Of a stretch of 64,000 nt of DNA, positions 23,741 through 35,540 are shown in pieces. Every line of letters starts with the position of its first letter. The first letter of the stretch is position 1. A program made the position numbers and the translations under genes. Origin of the DNA: Cornus controversa (taxonomy: Eukaryota; Streptophyta; Magnoliopsida; Cornales; Cornaceae); assembly GCA_026545225.1 (NCBI GenBank), contig CM048849.1, forward strand, positions 31,010,336-31,074,335. The letters are read 5' to 3'. The notes beneath the pieces are model-generated. The model saw only the letters and a list, made by a program, of their open reading frames with translations. It ran no database searches and had not been told where the DNA came from.

Positions 23741-24098
23741 TGCTAGAGAAAAAGTCGACCACAATTACGCTTAACACAACTGAAAATTGACCAAAAAGAC
23801 TTGACTGCTATCCTAAAATGTATTTCCATATTGATAGCTTGAGATATAGTCTCACTGCCATAATTGATTTGATTAGTTTCTGTGACTGGTGGTGCAGTTC
23901 TGCTATGGTTTTCATCTTTTTACAGCAAGAATGCAATACGGCTGGGCTGTGGTTCTGTTTGTGATTGTTCAACTTCTTTTCCACCCAAGTCGAAAATGGA
24001 CTACACAACTGTGTATTCCTGTTCATTCCATTTGCTCTCGCAAAGGAAAATTTCAAATCCTTCCTGTACAGTCAAGAGTGATTAAGAGACTTTACAAA
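23741..24098 (+). other. Spacer with an exon-like open segment of unknown identity
   Basis: Between GGTGCAG (a possible acceptor, ending near 23899) and about 24080, one plus-strand frame encodes a hydrophobic stretch (GWAVVLFVIVQLLF) followed by a basic, Cys-containing segment. It could be a captured exon of a membrane protein. I cannot assign it to a family. It is absent from the first duplicated segment. Confidence 0.25.
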
Positions 24099-24445
24099 CT
24101 AAATTAATTTTATAAAAAGAAAATCCAGCCATGGGAAAAAGTATCGGAAACAAGCAACGCCCAATATCATAATTCACTAGGTAATCCAGAAGTAATAATA
24201 TAGTTCTCAACATAATTCTAACATTTGGATTCTGAATTTATAAGTTACTAAAATGGGATGGTTAAAACTCGAAAGCTCGTCCCCTCAAACTTTCTCTCTC
24301 ATGTGAAAGAATGCATTCAGATCCAAATTCTTTCCTCTGGGAAGATGATCAAATTGGCAAACATTCAAGCAGATATAACATGAGAAACAATAAAAATAAA
24401 GGTAAAATAAAAAATAACTTCATTTAATAAGGCATGCATGACTCA

Positions 24446-24595
24446 ACCACAATTATCCAACTTCATGATCTACCAACATTCAACATTAACCATTACAGCC
24501 TTGTCACTCGTGTAGGCAAAACCACAATCATCCGACTTCATGATATACCAACATTCAACATTAACCATTACAACCTTGTCACTCATGTAGGCAAA
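24446..24595. repeat. 75-bp tandem duplication inside unit 2
   Basis: A unit starting ACCACAAT(T/C)ATCC at 24446 recurs at 24521 and ends TGTAGGCAAA in both copies. Unit 1 has a single copy (17391-17465 region), so the doubling followed the segmental duplication. Confidence 0.85.
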
Positions 24596-26684
24596 ACATG
24601 AGGCCCAAGTCTAGACAAACACAATACAAATCTCATTTTAAGGAATACATTAAGCCACAGTAATTATAAATGAACTCCATTGGTTCTTTTATTTTATTTT
24701 ATGTCGGTACCAAGAACCAATTTAGTCACCACTTGTGAAATGAGTTAGATTCCCCCAAATTAAAAATTACAATAGAAGACGAGAAGTTCAAACAAGTGGT
24801 AAAGCTAGTCCGAACTTTGTAGATTAACTGTCCTTTTACAGGTCTGTTGCAGGGAAATTGCTATCGTAGATAGTGGTGAAGTAAAATTTTGCACCCACAG
24901 GAGTGACACACTACCCATGTCCCATGTTCATGACTAGGAATGGAGACAAAACAAGCCGTAAGGAAACAAATGTTCCCCCATCAAGACAAGCTCTTGAAGG
25001 AGCACTCACGTCCATCTAATTTCTCACATGGTCCCATCCAAAAGGATTTCTAGAGCCACAGTTGGGACTTACAGAGCCACTATCTAACTCAAGTATGCTT
25101 GAGACCAACCGACCATACAGCAATCTACAAGTTGAACAAGAAATTTTGGCTATGCATAGACACCATAATTACACCAGTAGATTTTCTATCCTCTAGCCAT
25201 AGGGATTGGATGACACCAAAGACCCAAAAAGCTCATAGGCATCCCTTCAGGTGACCATGTTTTCCTGTGTCACAATGGATTCTATGGAACTACTAACAAA
25301 AACAATAGTTTTTGAGAACTACTGATTTCAAACTGGTGTCACAAAACTGAAAGGCAACACAAAGAAATGCTAATTTCCCGGGAAACAAATATCACCATTT
25401 TGCTGTTATAGAAAATCCACTCAAACTAACAGATGGAAGTTTTATAGAGAAGCTAGAATAAGGTGCTGAATCAATGGCCATTAGTAGAATATAAAGAAAT
25501 TTTGGGTATAGGTAAGGCAAATATTCCAACAACCTAGCAGAACTGTTAGAATTCTGCCAACCTGACCTCAGCCTTAGTCAGATTGGATTCAAGATACTAA
25601 AGGTTGGAATTTATGCACAAATGATTTACTAATGATTTCCTTTCTCTTTAATTCACTAGGTTTGCACAAGAAGAAATATCCAAACTAGGTACTTTTTACA
25701 GCAGTGGAATGCTGCTCCTAAAACCCACAGATTAAAAAAAAAATAAAATACCAAAAACATTATAGGCAAACAAAGTATAAAGAAAGCTAAAAATATTATG
25801 TCTGCCTCTCAATGCGAAGCTACAAATATGAATACATAATGTACAGATACATGCTGAGAAGTAGTCAGGAAGGAGTACTTGCAACAATGGAATGCCAGCA
25901 TTAAATGACAGGATGAGCATACGCCAACACCTATCTTACACAGAACTAGTTACGTGCATTGGGTGCAAGTGTATCAAGACATGGTAACTTAGCCTGAAAT
26001 GTCCCAACATAGGTAACCCGTTGGACACATCCCATATGGGCCATAGCCATTGCCGTGTAGTCTCCTATCAACATGGACATGGTCACACAGACACCATGGA
26101 ATAAAGAAGAGCATTCATGTAACATAGGCAACACTACATCATAGTTTCTGACCCCTAATAAAGCAAAAATTGATCTATATAAAGCCAATACGGTTCTAAA
26201 CCTAAAAAAATAAGGCTCCCTAGCCAAGACAGTTTATAGCATGCAAACTATCAATCAATCCAAAACCAAGTAAAACCACAGATTACACAACTCTTAAGGT
26301 GGGTCAAGGCAGAGACAAAAAGCATGATGTCCTATGTTTCAAGCTACACATTGAACCTTGAAACAATCATATACAAATCATCGAATTCCTATAACAGTCA
26401 CTTTTCTTGCTACAGTCAGAATAATCCCAAACTCCATACTCAAATACTCAATCCTCTATCTACCACAACCATCCAAAAATAAAATTGTGACAACAAAAAT
26501 CAATTAAAAAGCACATAATCCATAACGATTGGAGCAAAACAGTACCCAAAACAGGCAGAAAAATTTAAAATCCTAAACAGTCAATTACTCAATTAAGCCA
26601 ACAAAAGTCGTATATAGAAACTTGAATGAGAAGCTTAAAACCAAAACATTTGAAGTCATTCTGTCTCCGAACCTCATGAGCTTC

Positions 26685-27119
26685 TCAACGGTACGACTTC
26701 TGGAACCTAGCACGAGCACCACGCCCACCGAACTTCTTGGGCTCGCACCGTCTGGGGTCGGCCACAAGCAGGGTGCGATCGTAGCGGACGAGGATGTCCT
26801 TGATCTCCTTCTTGGACTGCTCGTCGACGTACTTCTGGTAGTAGGCCACGAGGGCTTTGGCGATGGACTGACGGATGGCGTAGATCTGGGAGGTGTGGCC
26901 ACCGCCTTTGACTCTGATCCTCATATCGACGCCGGCGAAGCGTTGGCGACCCAGGAGGAGAATGGGCTCGCACGCCTTGTATCGGAGGATCTCTGGCTCC
27001 ACCAGCTCGATGGGGCAGCCATTGATCTTGATCAGCCCACGCCCCCGCTTGCAGTAGGTCACCGCCACGGCGGTCTTCTTGCGACCGAAGCACTGTACAG
27101 ACTCGATTGGGGTCGCCAT
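26685..27119 (-). CDS. RPS16: 40S ribosomal protein S16 (uS9), copy 2
   Basis: An intact, intronless 144-codon frame, identical to copy 1 except for two residues (Gln/Ala in [14 protein letters not shown]). The nucleotide differences I noticed by eye are few and mostly silent. The C-terminal [14 protein letters not shown] signature and the central [13 protein letters not shown] block are complete. Its leader and telo-box region are also preserved, so both copies are probably expressed. RPS16 occurs as a small multigene family in plants, with members usually interchangeable. The long open frame on the opposite strand (26622-27200) is a GC-rich shadow of this gene. Confidence 0.97.
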   Translation of the reverse strand: MATPIESVQCFGRKKTAVAVTYCKRGRGLIKINGCPIELVEPEILRYKACEPILLLGRQRFAGVDMRIRVKGGGHTSQIYAIRQSIAKALVAYYQKYVDEQSKKEIKDILVRYDRTLLVADPRRCEPKKFGGRGARARFQKSYR

Positions 27120-27300
27120 GATAATCTGCTCTGCTCCCCCTCTCTCTCTCTCTTCTCTCTATCTCTCTCTCTCGAAAAAATGAGGCGAGTTAAAGAATAG
27201 GAGTAGGGTTTTTGAAATGAAGTGAAGGAGAGGTGATTAGGGTTGGGTCTCTGAAACAAGTCCTTTAGGGTCCGAACCAAAATTGAATCCGTCCGGAAAA
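27120..27300 (-). promoter_or_regulatory. RPS16 copy 2 leader and telo-box region
   Basis: Same layout as copy 1: a GA/CT-rich leader (27133-27175 on the plus strand), then on the minus strand AAACCCTA (27204-27211) and AACCCTAA (27237-27244). Confidence 0.65.
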
Positions 27301-27388
27301 GATCCGATTAAGTGTGCTTTTGGTTTTAGATCTCAAAATCTTACTTTCCCCCTCCCCAAAAAAATATCATTGTACTAGGATAATATAA

Positions 27389-28394
27389 GGATGGTGTATT
27401 CAAGTAGAATTTTATAGAATTTTGGAAGATATTTTTAAATGACAAATTTATGTAAATTCATGAATTTTTATACCATTTATTACAGACATTCATTGATTTG
27501 TATAGACAGTTAAAGACTTTGATGAATTTTTATAGATTTGTATTGATTTATTCAACATATTTTATTTATTTGTATATCCTTAATTCTATTTTTGTGTACA
27601 AGTAAACCAATCGCTCAAGGAGAAGATATAATGCAAAATGAATAATTTATCATCTGATATATAATTTTTATATATTGTCTAAAAATTATTGTGCAGTGCA
27701 AATGTCCAAGAAAGAGTGGGGATAATAAAGTAACTCACTTGATGAACACAAATTGCATATCAAACCTTTCTCAAATTTCAATCGCACATTATGAAAAAAG
27801 AGAAAAAAAGTACACACTTTATTTATATGGTCTAGGTTAAACCATTAGATAATTGGAGAACCTTGAACCTAGGTTATATTAGATTATTAATTGAACTTCG
27901 TGATCAATCCTTGTGGCTTAAGGGATTGATCCCTAACAAACAGTGTAGAAGGATTTATCCCTCCCATAGTGCAAGAGATTGATCAACTTGCCTAGAAACT
28001 CGAGTTTTACAAGTTTTCCTAATCTAATAGAAAGAGAGAGAATGTGAGAGGAGAGAGATTTTCTAAGAGAGAAAAAAGGCGTATACCTTGAAATAGAGAA
28101 AAGTTGTTCGTATTTTATAGAAAAAAAGTTCACCAAAATCTATAGGGAAAAAGTTGGATTTGTTATGGGCTTCGGTATTTATATCTTCCTCCCTCAAATC
28201 CATCAAAATTCACCATTTAATGAAAACCTTCCAAATCTATGACTTTTTGAATACACCTGGACTTTTGTAAACTTTTTAAAAATCCTAATTGAATACGGCT
28301 AGATTTGTATGGACTCTTTAAAAGTCTGAATTGAATACACCCAGACTTTTAAAGTCTTTAAAATTCATTAAAATCCTAATTGAATACACCTTCC
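27389..28394. mobile_element. PIF/Harbinger (Tourist-like) non-autonomous transposon, 1,006 bp
   Basis: The ends are inverted: GGATGGTGTATTCAA on the left and TTGAATACACCTTCC on the right, 14 of 15 bases matching as an inverted repeat. TAA flanks both sides (27386-27388 and 28395-28397), the 3-bp target preference of PIF/Harbinger. The corresponding site in the first duplicated unit is uninterrupted (ATAACCTAAGAATTTC), which gives a natural empty site. The right arm has sub-repeats of CCTAATTGAATAC(A/G)-type sequence. No transposase is encoded, so it would depend on a partner element. Confidence 0.8.
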
Positions 28395-28553
28395 TAAGAA
28401 TTTCTTTAATCTTACATTATATATACAAATTTATATTTTAAAGCAATAAATTTTCTAATATTTATTCGTCTCTCATCATATGTATTGCCAAAATAATAAC
28501 CCAAGAGGAGATAAATTAGGTCTTTTGACAACTATAATTTTTTCTCAATTAAT

Positions 28554-29118
28554 AGATGGAGTATATGTGTATTCATACATGTAGCCTCTTAAACAATTAG
28601 ACATATTCTTCATCCATACATGATTAGAAAGAAAATCACAAATATAATGCAAGTACATTGTTTAATTATCCAAGCAAAAAATATATTAAATTCAACCAAT
28701 AAATTTACTAAATCTAAGCATACATCCCATCCTCATCAATTTTGCCAATTTTATTGTGCTTGTCCCCTAAACCAGTTACCGCGAGATGACTTAACGCGAT
28801 AGAATGGTTACGACATTGGCAATAAAAGGGCCTTATGTCCGTTTGCTCGGAGTCTGTTTGGTATTCCTAATTTACATTTGTAAGTGTGAATACAGATTTT
28901 CCTCTTAGTTTAAGAATTTACCCTAACAATCTAAAACTGCTAAGTGGTACATATATATATATATATACGAATTTACTTCTTTAAGTCTACTATTTTCTAA
29001 AACATTCTAAAGTACGTGTGATATGTGACTTTGTACTGTATCTTCATGTTATTATAGCGATATGCTTCACGCATTTTGTGTTGTGTTCATTTCATAACAT
29101 TTGGAAGTATTCTGTTTA
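28554..29118. other. AT-rich spacer with a dispersed repeat
   Basis: No gene is supported. The 76 bases at 28852-28927 match 63546-63619 closely. A short TA run lies at 28951-28968. Confidence 0.5.
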
Positions 29119-29123
29119 TGTAG
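29119..29123. repeat. Target-site duplication of the Copia element (left copy, TGTAG)
   Basis: TGTAG directly before the LTR start at 29124. The same five bases follow the other end at 36808-36812. Confidence 0.9.
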
Positions 29124-29239
29124 TGTTACAATTATGAGAGTAAAATTGATCTCTATTGAATGAATTAATGATACAATGTACACAAGCCTATTTATAGGCA
29201 TATATCTTGGAAGTTAAGTAAACTTAAAAAATAATTGAT

Positions 29240-30900
29240 CAGGAACATTGAATTTGGGCAAAGTATGAAACATTTTTGTGTTTCTAAAAAAATAATATGA
29301 CGAGAGACTTTAAGTTGTCTATCAACTAGATCATGACATCTATACCCCTTTTGTTCAAGTTCATACACAAGAAAGTAACAAAGTTAAGTATGTGATTATA
29401 ATTTAGTACACTTATGAGGTTGGAAAAGAACAAAACATACACACCCAAACACTCTAATATGACTGTAGTCTGGATGTTTTCCATAGAGATGTTCATTGAG
29501 TGTTTGGTTATGGAGAAGTAGTGTGGCTACATGATTCAAGGTATATTCTACAGTGAGATGCTTCAACCCATAAGGAGGAAGGCATAGAGGCAAAAAGGAT
29601 GAGTGAATAAGTTAAATCTAAAATATGGCAAACGTCAGCGCGACCATTCTGTTGTGATGTGTCTGGACAAGAAGTGTGAAAAATAGTGCTATAATGTTGG
29701 AAGATATTTTGAAAATCATTTTGTCTGTATTCTAAAGCATTGTTAGAACAAAATGTTTTGATATGTGTGAAAAACTGAGTGAAAATCATTTTGGTAAAGG
29801 CATGAAAAATACTAAGTAATTCTGAACGATTTTTCATTAAAAATATCCATCTGAATCCGGAAAAATCATCCAGAAATATAACAAAATATTGTGATCCACC
29901 CATGGTAGTTAAAATGAAGACTCCCAAACATCAAAATAATTAATCTCAAAAAGAGCAGAAGCAAAAGACTCACTTTTATTGAATGATAATGCAGGCTGTT
30001 TGCCCAATTGACATGAAATATAATCAAAGACTCATCCTTAACTTGTCCTAACAAACCTTTAGATATTAGGGTTTTGACACGAGATACTGACGCATGACCC
30101 AAATGAGAATGCAATAACTCAAAAATAAGGGAAACTTTCCTTGTAGAAACAACGATGATAATGGAAGTAGGTAGTTGTCAAGATGAGAGTTCAAATAATC
30201 GTCCTGCCTTACAGCCTATCCCAATGATCTAACCTATTTGAGGATCTTGTACAACATAGCCATTGGAAGAAACTGTTATGTTAAAGCCCAACTCAGTTAG
30301 TTAGCCAATAGATAAAAGATTAAAAGAAATATTTAGAACAAGATAAACATCAAAAATAAACAAATGAGACTGAGAAATAGTTTCGACATGACTAATAGCT
30401 ATAATGGAGCCATCAGCTATATGTATGAGATGAGAGTGAGATATATAAGTCTGAGTGGTGGGAAAAGTGTGGTATTGTGTCAAGTTGAATCAAAATACCA
30501 TGAATGATGTGTACCTGGAGTGACCGAGAAAGCAAAGTTAGATGTCTCTTGTTGTCTAGACAGAACCTGGTTGATAATTGTCTTTAGATCAGCAATTGAG
30601 AATGTAGATGAAAGATTTTCAGAAGAATTGGTAGATGATGCTGGAATAGATGGCTGCAGTGATATAGTCTCAGTGTTAGCCAAAGTTGCAGCAATGTAAG
30701 GAGGGAATCGAGCACTAAATGAGTGACAAATCTCAATTGTATGTCCCTTTCATCGACAGAAGGTGCAATAAGGGCGACGTTTATTGTTACCTCCATTATT
30801 ATGAGAAGAAGACTGAGCAGGAACTAACTGTGATGACATGGACTATGAAGTAAAGGATAGTGTAGCCAAGATAGTGAAACTTGACGAAAAGTGAAGATTC
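29240..30900 (-). pseudogene. Copia zinc knuckle, protease, GAG-pre-integrase and integrase remnant
   Basis: Reading down the minus strand there is a zinc-knuckle-like CTFCR..KGHTIE.CH (about 30775-30735), a WYFDST protease entry (30480-30500), then a protease-like LIHIADGS region. The pre-integrase SHLGHAS motif lies near 30110. The integrase core has FVIFLDDFSGFRWIF, NNALEY, and SCPDTSQQNGRA (29508-29927). The integrase tail is CVYELEQKGYRCHD and VSRHIIFLE (29260-29350). Frameshifts and stops interrupt it repeatedly. The block stops at the LTR with no reverse transcriptase. Confidence 0.85.
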
Positions 30901-31467
30901 TGTAGGCGTGTTTCCTAGGGGTGCATAAAAATTCATCCAAATCGGAAAACCAAACCTGACCGGACCGGACCGGATAATTCAGTTTGATTTTTTTGCGGTC
31001 CGGTTAGGTCATAGTTCTATTTTTTTGGAACCGTGTAGTAACGGGCTAGTTACGGTTTCATGTCCCTCAGGACTGGACCGTTTCTATATATATAAATATA
31101 AAATAAAAATATATTATATCTAATATTTAAATATTATACTTATATACTTATAGTATTATATCAAACTATCAGACTTATTAGTCATCCTTTTCTTTCTCAG
31201 TTTCCTTTTGCAACAATGCGCCACTAGGGTTTTTGTTTCAAAAAAAACTTTCAATCGTGTCTCACTGCCTCCTACTCCTAGAGCCTCTCTCTCCTTTGTT
31301 TATAACTTTCTCCGATCTCTCACGTCTCACCTCTATCTCTCTGTATCTCACCTCTTTCTCTCTGTATCTCACGATTCTCACCTCTTGGCTCTCTCTCTGT
31401 AGATCTCAAGAAGGCTCTCTCTCTATCGATCTCAATAAGGCATTTCACGACTCACGCACAACCAACC

Positions 31468-34400
31468 ATGGAGTCGTCATCATCTTTCTCAGTTGAGGTA
31501 AGAGCTATATTAATTTATGGTCAAATGACTAAATATGAACCGATCTATATATATATATATACTGTGTTTGATGAAGAAAGATAATATATATGTTGTGTTG
31601 ATGAAGAAAGATAATATATATACTGTGTTGATGAGTTGAGGTTGTCTAATTTTAGGAAATTAGTGTACTTAGTAAGTTCTCTTCCTCTTCTTCTTTTCTT
31701 CTACTGCCACATTTTTAATTGATAAAACGAGTTTCATAACTTAACATTCAAGCCCAAGAACGAAGCTAGTTCTCTTGCATTTGACACCATAATCAAGAAA
31801 CAGAGACACCCACTAATATATTAATATATGTGTTCTAACTTCTAACTTCTATCATATTATGTCATGTTGCTACTGCTATTTTCAAGTATACTTTGCTACT
31901 TGGTTTCAATTTTTTACTTAAAAAATATCAAACCTGTGTTATTTTATTAGCATTACCTATAAATTACACGTCCTATATTCAAATAATTGTGTAATTCGAT
32001 CTTATTTCAATTATACAAATATATAGAGTATTTATTTGACACAATACAATAGTTTTTTTATATAAAAGAAACACAGTCTCTTCTGAAATCCTTAAAATAT
32101 TAGTGCAATTCCAAGGGCACCCATGAAGTGTCACTTACAATTACAGAACAATATATAATTTTCCAGTACTGCTCGGTATTCGACTAAAAGTTGGTTTCTA
32201 TGTGGCAATTTTCTTTTTTTTTTTGGGTGAAGTAAAAAACTATTGACGCTATAATTAAAATGCCAAAAATGATAGCACCTGCAACCAAAGAATATAAATA
32301 TCATAAGGTTATAACCACTAGCATACAACAACTACCAAAAGTAAGTAAATTCCAGAACAATGTTTATCTATAACAAACTAGGTATCACTGAAGAGGGGAT
32401 ATTATAGAGCTTTGATCACATCAATAATATATTTAGCCCATCCTAAAGGCCAGTCATAGGAGCAGTAAATATTTACTTTTTGTATTAAATTTCTGCTCAT
32501 TCTATAAAAGAACGAACTTTAGAAAAACTATTCTGACTTTCACTATGAAAGGTGGCATGCACATTTTTCAATCTATGCAAAACATTTATCTCCATATGTT
32601 TTTCTCTTTTTTATATATAAATGGAGTGAACAAAGAAAGTAGCAATTGACTATTTCTTTTTTTTATTATTTTTTTCTTTATGCTAGATGTCAAGTACTAG
32701 AGATGGAGATGTTAGTAATCCTTATTATCTTCCGAAAGAACCTACTGAGGTAAAGGTACGTCAAGTTAATAAGAGAAAACGATTTGATGTTTGAGATCAT
32801 TTTATAGAAATTGAATCAAAAGAAGGAGGAGGTGCTAGATGTAAGTATTGTAATGCAACTTATCAATGGAAAGGTGGAAATGAGACTAGTATATTGAGAA
32901 AACATACTATTAAGTGTCGAAAGAGCCCAAATCAAGATAATAAACAAACACTTTTATCCTTTCAATCTATAACAGAAGAAGTTGGTGATAGTACGAGTTT
33001 GGGTGTTTGGAAATTTGACTATGATCTTTGTAGGGAAGCACTTGGAAAAATGATTATCATGGATTAATTGCCATTCAATTTTGTAGAGCATGGGGGTTTT
33101 CATTATTTCTTAATGTGTTGCAACCTAGGTTCAAAATCATGTCACGTACTACAATAGCGAGGGATTGCTTGGTGTTATATGCTAGTGCGAAGAACAAGTT
33201 GAAGGATTCATTTCTTAAATCAAATCAAAGACTTTCCCTCACTATGGATTGTCGGACCTCACTCCAAAACCTTTTTTATATGTGCCTTACTGCCCACTTT
33301 ATTGATAGGGATTGAAAATTGCACAAAAGAATTTTGAATTTTTGTGTGATTTCTAGTCACAAAGGTGAGGCAATTGGTAAAGCGGTGGAGCAATGTTTGA
33401 ATGATTGGGGTATAGATAAACTTTGCACACTTACTGTTGACAATGCAAGCTCAAATGATCTGGCTATTCAATATTTGAGGACAAAGATTATTCAAAAAAG
33501 TGATACTTTTATTTTAGGTGGTGAATTCTTTCACATGAGATGTTGTGCACATATTTTTAATTTAATTGTGAGAGATGTGTTAAGTGAATTGAAAGATTTA
33601 ATAACTCAAATTCGTGGGGCTATGACGTATGTTAGGAGTTCTCCACAAAGAGAACAAATTTTCAAGCAATGTGTGGAGATGGTAAATATAACATCTAAAA
33701 GTTCTTTGTGTTTAGATGTCCAAACTAGGTGAAACTCCAAATATCTCATGCTAAAAGCCGCATTAAAGTTTGAAAATGCATTTGGAAAAATGGAAGATGA
33801 AGACCCACATTTTGTCATAGAACTTAAGTATGAGCCTCCTACTAATAGTGATTGGAATGATGCTCGGGTTTTCACAATTTTTTTTTTAAAATTCTATGAT
33901 GCCACTACTTGTATGTTTGGTTATTTATATGTTACTTCTAATGTTTATTTTTATGAAGTGTGTAGTATTGAAAGAAACTTGTCCTTATGGTCAAAGAGTT
34001 TGGATCCTCGATTAAGTGCCATGGCTATCAAAATGAAGACCAAATTTGACAAGTATTGGGGTAACATTGAGAAAGTGAATATGATGTTAGTACTTGCCGT
34101 TGTGTTAGATCCTCGCTACAAGATGAATTATGTGAGTTTTTGTTACTCTAAATTTTATCCTTCTACCATGGTGAGTGACCTCATTAAAAAAGTAAGGGAA
34201 AGATTGGATCGTATTTATGGTGAGTATCAAAAGTTTGAGTCGGACACTGCATCTTCAACTCAAACTTGTAATGTTATGGAGGTTGATCAACTAAATAGTG
34301 AAAGTATTGATTTAAAAGATATCTAATTGGAGTATTTACAACATTTGGAACAAGTAGAAAGTGGGGGAAACAAATTAGAAGTGGAGAGATATTTAGAGGA

Positions 34401-34710
34401 AGCTTGTGCAAAGCATGATAACTTTGACATCTTGAGTTGGTGGAAGGTAAATAGTTCAAGGTATGAGGTTCTTTCCAAAATTGTACGTGACATTTTAACT
34501 ATTCCTGTTTCCATAGTTGCTTCTGAGTCGGCTTTTAGTACAGGAGGTCGTGTTCTTGACCCATTCCGTAGTTCTCTTACTCCTAAGATTGTGGAGTGCT
34601 TGATTTGTGCACAAGATTGGTACCGTGCCTCACCACTCCCGATTCAAGTTGAAGCAAAAACTAATGAAATTGAAACAATTGAATCAGGTGATTTTCATTT
34701 TAACATATAA
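31468..34710 (+). pseudogene. hAT transposase gene with BED zinc finger and dimerisation domain, several stops
   Basis: Predicted exon 1 is 31468-31497 (ATG, ending SFSVE before GTAAGAG). The intron is 31498-32686, and exon 2 runs from 32687 to TAA at 34708-34710. Domains in order are a BED finger (DHF, then CKYC and H....C, 32790-32920) and the RNase H-like catalytic core with LTVDNASSND, RCCAHIFNLIV, a YVTSN.YF.EVC segment and VLDPRYKMNYV. The C-terminal hATC dimerisation domain follows (ILSWWKVNSSRY, IVASESAFSTGGRVLDPFRSSL, 34430-34600). In-frame stops are at 32792, 33065, 33313, 33730 and 34324, and there is a one-base frameshift near 33111. Three stops are TGA where the family has Trp. 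The gene is dead as read. Confidence 0.9.
31544..31640. repeat. TA microsatellite and about 31-bp tandem repeat in the hAT intron
   Basis: A TA run is followed by nearly identical units containing TGTTGATGAAGAAAGATAATATATA, at 31562 and 31593, with a third partial unit at 31622. Confidence 0.8.
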
Positions 34711-35540
34711 TTTACTTGTAAGTATTTGTTAATTGTTAACCATTTTTATAAGTATATTTGTTAATTGTTAACTCGAATAAAATTATTTACTTTTCTAGCC
34801 ATGAGTTGCTTAACTACTGCATGAGGACGTTTGAGATTGAGTTCGGGTAGCAACATGTCAGAGTTGATGGTAAATCATTTTGTTGTTGATAGATGGTTAG
34901 TAATTTTCTAAATATATTTAACTAGAATTTAGTAATTAACTAAATGCATTTCATTTTTCAGTGAACTTTTGTTTTCTCATTGATGCCAATCAAAGAATTT
35001 TCAGAGGCTTGGAGCTTGGGAATTGTTGTCTTTGTTGTTTGAATTCTAGTTATGAATCTGTATTGTATTGGAATTTTAATTACTTTAAATTTGTGTAACT
35101 TTTGGAAGTTTAGTTTTTGCTTGGAATTTCAATTTGTATAATGTTTGAAGTTTGTTTGATGCTAGATATTATGTTTCCACTGGTTGGATTATTATGTTAT
35201 TATTGTTATTTGTATTACTTTTTAGTAGTTATTTAAAGAAATTATATCATGATTTAATTAGGTTGAAACTTGATGAATAATAGCTTTACAAGAGTTAAAA
35301 TTGATGCTTGAAATTGGTTTGCAATAGGCTTGAAACCGAGGCTTAAAACAGGTTGATACAGGTTAGTGAACCGTGGAACCGTACCGAACCAAATCGGTTC
35401 TTCGCGGTTCGGTTCGGTCTGGTTCTATATGGTCAAATGGTTTGGTTTGGTTCCATTTTTAATGGAACCGGACCACACAATTTGGTTCAAAAAAAGACCA
35501 GAACCGGACCGAACGGACCGTGTACACCCCTAGTGTTTTC

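Larger units (their letters stand above)
24099..28553. repeat. Segmental duplication, unit 2 (contains RPS16 copy 2)
   Basis: Aligns with 16970-20182 in the same orientation. Differences include about 400 bases present only here (about 24600-25000), a local 75-bp tandem duplication (24446-24595), single-base changes and small indels, and a 1,006-bp transposon at 27389-28394. The stretch 24099-26684 is 3' flank of RPS16 copy 2, with no supported gene. Confidence 0.9.
30916..35532 (+). mobile_element. hAT-superfamily DNA transposon (RICESLEEPER/DAYSLEEPER-like transposase), inactivated
   Basis: The ends are TAGGGGTG at 30916 and CACCCCTA at 35525-35532, an 8-bp perfect terminal inverted repeat. 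They are flanked by 8-bp target duplications GTGTTTCC (30908-30915) and GTGTTTTC (35533-35540), which differ at one base. Eight-base duplications are diagnostic of hAT. Both subterminal regions are packed with CCGGACCGG/GGTTCGG-type repeats (30950-31080 and 35330-35520), the kind of site hAT transposases bind. The element lies inside the gag of the Copia element and carries one transposase gene in the opposite orientation to its host. Confidence 0.93.

Noticed and set aside
26622..27200. 192-codon open frame on the plus strand over RPS16 copy 2 (and a similar 115-codon one at 19422-19769)
   Set aside because: It is antisense to a well-conserved GC-rich ribosomal-protein gene. The codons are shadows of that gene and the products match no family.
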